DNA of 64,000 bases, taken from Ignavibacterium sp037440165 (lineage in GTDB: Bacteria > Bacteroidota > Ignavibacteria > Ignavibacteriales > Ignavibacteriaceae). Positions 62,772-64,000 of the stretch are shown piece by piece. Every line of letters begins with the position of its first letter. Position 1 is the stretch's first letter. The stretch covers positions 1-64,000 of the forward strand of contig NZ_JBBIUQ010000002.1 in the NCBI RefSeq assembly GCF_037440165.1. Direction: 5' to 3'. A program made the translations under genes and the position numbers. Below the pieces are notes generated by a model. It saw only the letters and a list, made by a program, of their open reading frames with translations. It made no database searches and was not told where the DNA came from.

Positions 62772-64000
62772 ACTGAACTTGATTTAGTTTTTAAGAAAAG
62801 CTGACTAATCTTTGTTGAGATAATAGTTGAATTAACCGGTTTCGGTATATAATCATTAAAACCGTTTTTAAGAATAATTTCTTTATCGCCTGCCATTGCC
62901 TTGGCAGTAACAGCATAAACGGGAACATCATCCATTTTTTTTATTGAACGAATATTCTTCAATGTCTGAAATCCATCCATTCCCGGCATCATAATATCGA
63001 GAAGTATTAAATCAGGTTTTATATGATCCAACATTTTCAGGCATTCAATTCCGGATTTAGCCAGGTATGTTTTATATCCAAGTGACTGAACTATTTCATT
63101 CATAGTAAAGAGAGTATCAGGATCATCATCAACAATTAAAATTTCTTCTTTGTCTTTCTGCTTACTATCCACTGTGTTTTTAGTATTTCCGGTTAGTTCT
63201 GTTTTACTAATCACTTCTAAATTTTTTGGATACTTTGTTTCTTCCTGCTGCTTGATTCTATCGCGAACAATTTTAAGCACATCCATTGGATGTCCCTGAG
63301 ATTTGATTGCTATATGCTCAACTATTGAGTTAAGTTCTTGTTTTTCTTTCACAGTTAAATCTTTCGCTGTGCTGATTATTACAGGAATATTTTTAGTAAG
63401 CGGACTGTTCTTTAGTTTATGAGTGAGAGTTATTCCATCAACTTTTGGCATAATCAAATCAATAATAATTAAATCCGGTTGAACTTCTGCTATTTTGTTA
63501 AAAGCATATTCACTATCCTGAATATATTCTATCGTTATGTTATCAGATTTAAATGCTCTTTTAAATTTTTCGAATTCAAGTTCATCATCATCAACTATTA
63601 CAATCTTTTGAATTTTTCTTTTTGTCGTTGCTTCAAGCTTATCAAAAGCATTTAAAAGATTTTCAGAAGTAATAGGTTTCACAAGATAATCAAATGCACC
63701 CAAGCCTAATCCAATTTTATTATCACCAATAAATGAAACAAGAATTACGGGTATATCTTTAGTTTCGGGATTTTCTTTTAATTCTTTCAATGCACACCAG
63801 CCATCTTTATCAGGCAGCATTACATCAAGAGTAATCGCAAATGGCTTATGTTCAGTTGCCAGCTTAATTCCGGTTTCAGCATTTGAAGCAAAAATAACTT
63901 CATATCCACGAGTAGTTAAATACTGCCCGATTGTAAATCTAACATCTGAGTCATCATCGATAACTAAAATTGGTTTATCATTATATTGTTTTATGAATCC
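62768..64000 (-). CDS. Multi-receiver phosphorelay protein (5' end outside window)
   Basis: The frame is open from the window edge, so the true start lies beyond 64000. The visible 410 residues hold three receiver domains: the first with LVIDDDSD and TLDVMLPDKD, the second with IVIVDDDELE and IIIDLIMPKVDG, and the third, at the C-terminus, with ILIVDDDPD and LLDIMMPGMDG. Each has the acidic pair, the phosphoacceptor Asp and a late lysine. Such tails usually follow a kinase core, so this may be the end of a large hybrid kinase; this cannot be seen. Confidence 0.88.
   Translation of the reverse strand, partial: GFIKQYNDKPILVIDDDSDVRFTIGQYLTTRGYEVIFASNAETGIKLATEHKPFAITLDVMLPDKDGWCALKELKENPETKDIPVILVSFIGDNKIGLGLGAFDYLVKPITSENLLNAFDKLEATTKRKIQKIVIVDDDELEFEKFKRAFKSDNITIEYIQDSEYAFNKIAEVQPDLIIIDLIMPKVDGITLTHKLKNSPLTKNIPVIISTAKDLTVKEKQELNSIVEHIAIKSQGHPMDVLKIVRDRIKQQEETKYPKNLEVISKTELTGNTKNTVDSKQKDKEEILIVDDDPDTLFTMNEIVQSLGYKTYLAKSGIECLKMLDHIKPDLILLDIMMPGMDGFQTLKNIRSIKKMDDVPVYAVTAKAMAGDKEIILKNGFNDYIPKPVNSTIISTKISQLFLKTKSSSV

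Noticed and set aside
1..64000. CRISPR array, prophage, toxin-antitoxin pair or defence island
   Set aside because: I saw no regularly spaced direct repeats, integrase, phage structural genes or paired small toxin and antitoxin genes.

Overview
The window is an AT-rich, gene-dense stretch of a Gram-negative bacterial chromosome. Several traits point to the Bacteroidota/Chlorobi/Ignavibacteriota side of the tree, and most of all to an Ignavibacteria-like organism: a GWxTD-domain protein, a fused LpxC-FabZ, S46 and S9 secreted peptidases, DUF2911 and DUF3108 proteins, a peptidase/TolB-propeller/outer-membrane-barrel fusion, and AT-rich promoters with TATATTT-type -10 regions. This placement is inferred from gene families; no rRNA gene is present to confirm it. 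Nearly everything looks like core genome. I see no phage, CRISPR array or intact insertion sequence. No stretch longer than 300 bases lacks a gene.

Layout. Positions 1-5314 (minus strand) carry a truncated PfkB sugar kinase, a GWxTD protein, rimO, cdsA, a zinc-ribbon/DUF2007 protein and a CPBP protease. A UUCG-loop terminator separates them from a second minus-strand run (5431-14791): DUF3108, glycosyltransferase 9, alkyladenine DNA glycosylase, TPR protein, processive glycosyltransferase 2, LptE-like lipoprotein, sigma-54 activator, MBL hydrolase, SPOR/TPR protein, miaB and an unlisted 51-codon membrane ORF. At 14943-19304 are two secreted peptidases (S9 and S46/DPP7-like). At 19997-30684 a plus-strand metabolic group (phosphohexomutase, Lon-like protease, pyk, amrS, SDR) is mixed with minus-strand DUF2911, class V aminotransferase and YciO/TsaC genes, plus a frameshifted glycosyltransferase.

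From 30889 to 37605 lies a translation block: rpmB, then convergent prs-rplY-pth-hppA-rpsF-ssb-rpsR-rplI, with a strong promoter before prs, a leader hairpin before rpsF and paired terminators between rpmB and rplI. From 37636 to 54207 come envelope genes: a lipoprotein, an FmdB zinc ribbon, a short transposon-like inverted-repeat element, the peptidase-TolB-barrel fusion, rnr, tamB, the split heptose enzymes rfaE2 and rfaE1, a propeller protein, a LipM/LplA-like enzyme, lpxA and lpxC/fabZ. Positions 54376-58652 hold a secreted H-type lectin, LapA, a lipoprotein, DUF2892, a Crp/Fnr regulator with a candidate operator, a CDF transporter and tRNA-Lys. From 58727 to the end lies a phosphorelay cluster: an NtrC-type regulator, a soluble hybrid kinase, a REC-DHp protein without an ATPase domain, and a truncated protein with at least three receiver domains.

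The genes combine into outer-membrane construction (cdsA, lptE, lpxA, lpxC/fabZ, rfaE1/E2, tamB, barrel fusion), translation and RNA modification (rimO, miaB, pth, ribosomal proteins, rnr) and peptide use (S9, S46). The most distinctive points are the orphan receiver/DHp phosphorelay proteins, the metallopeptidase-propeller-barrel fusion, the two inverted-repeat elements and the tiny membrane ORF whose ribosome site lies in one of them. I found no clearly new defence or metabolic system.
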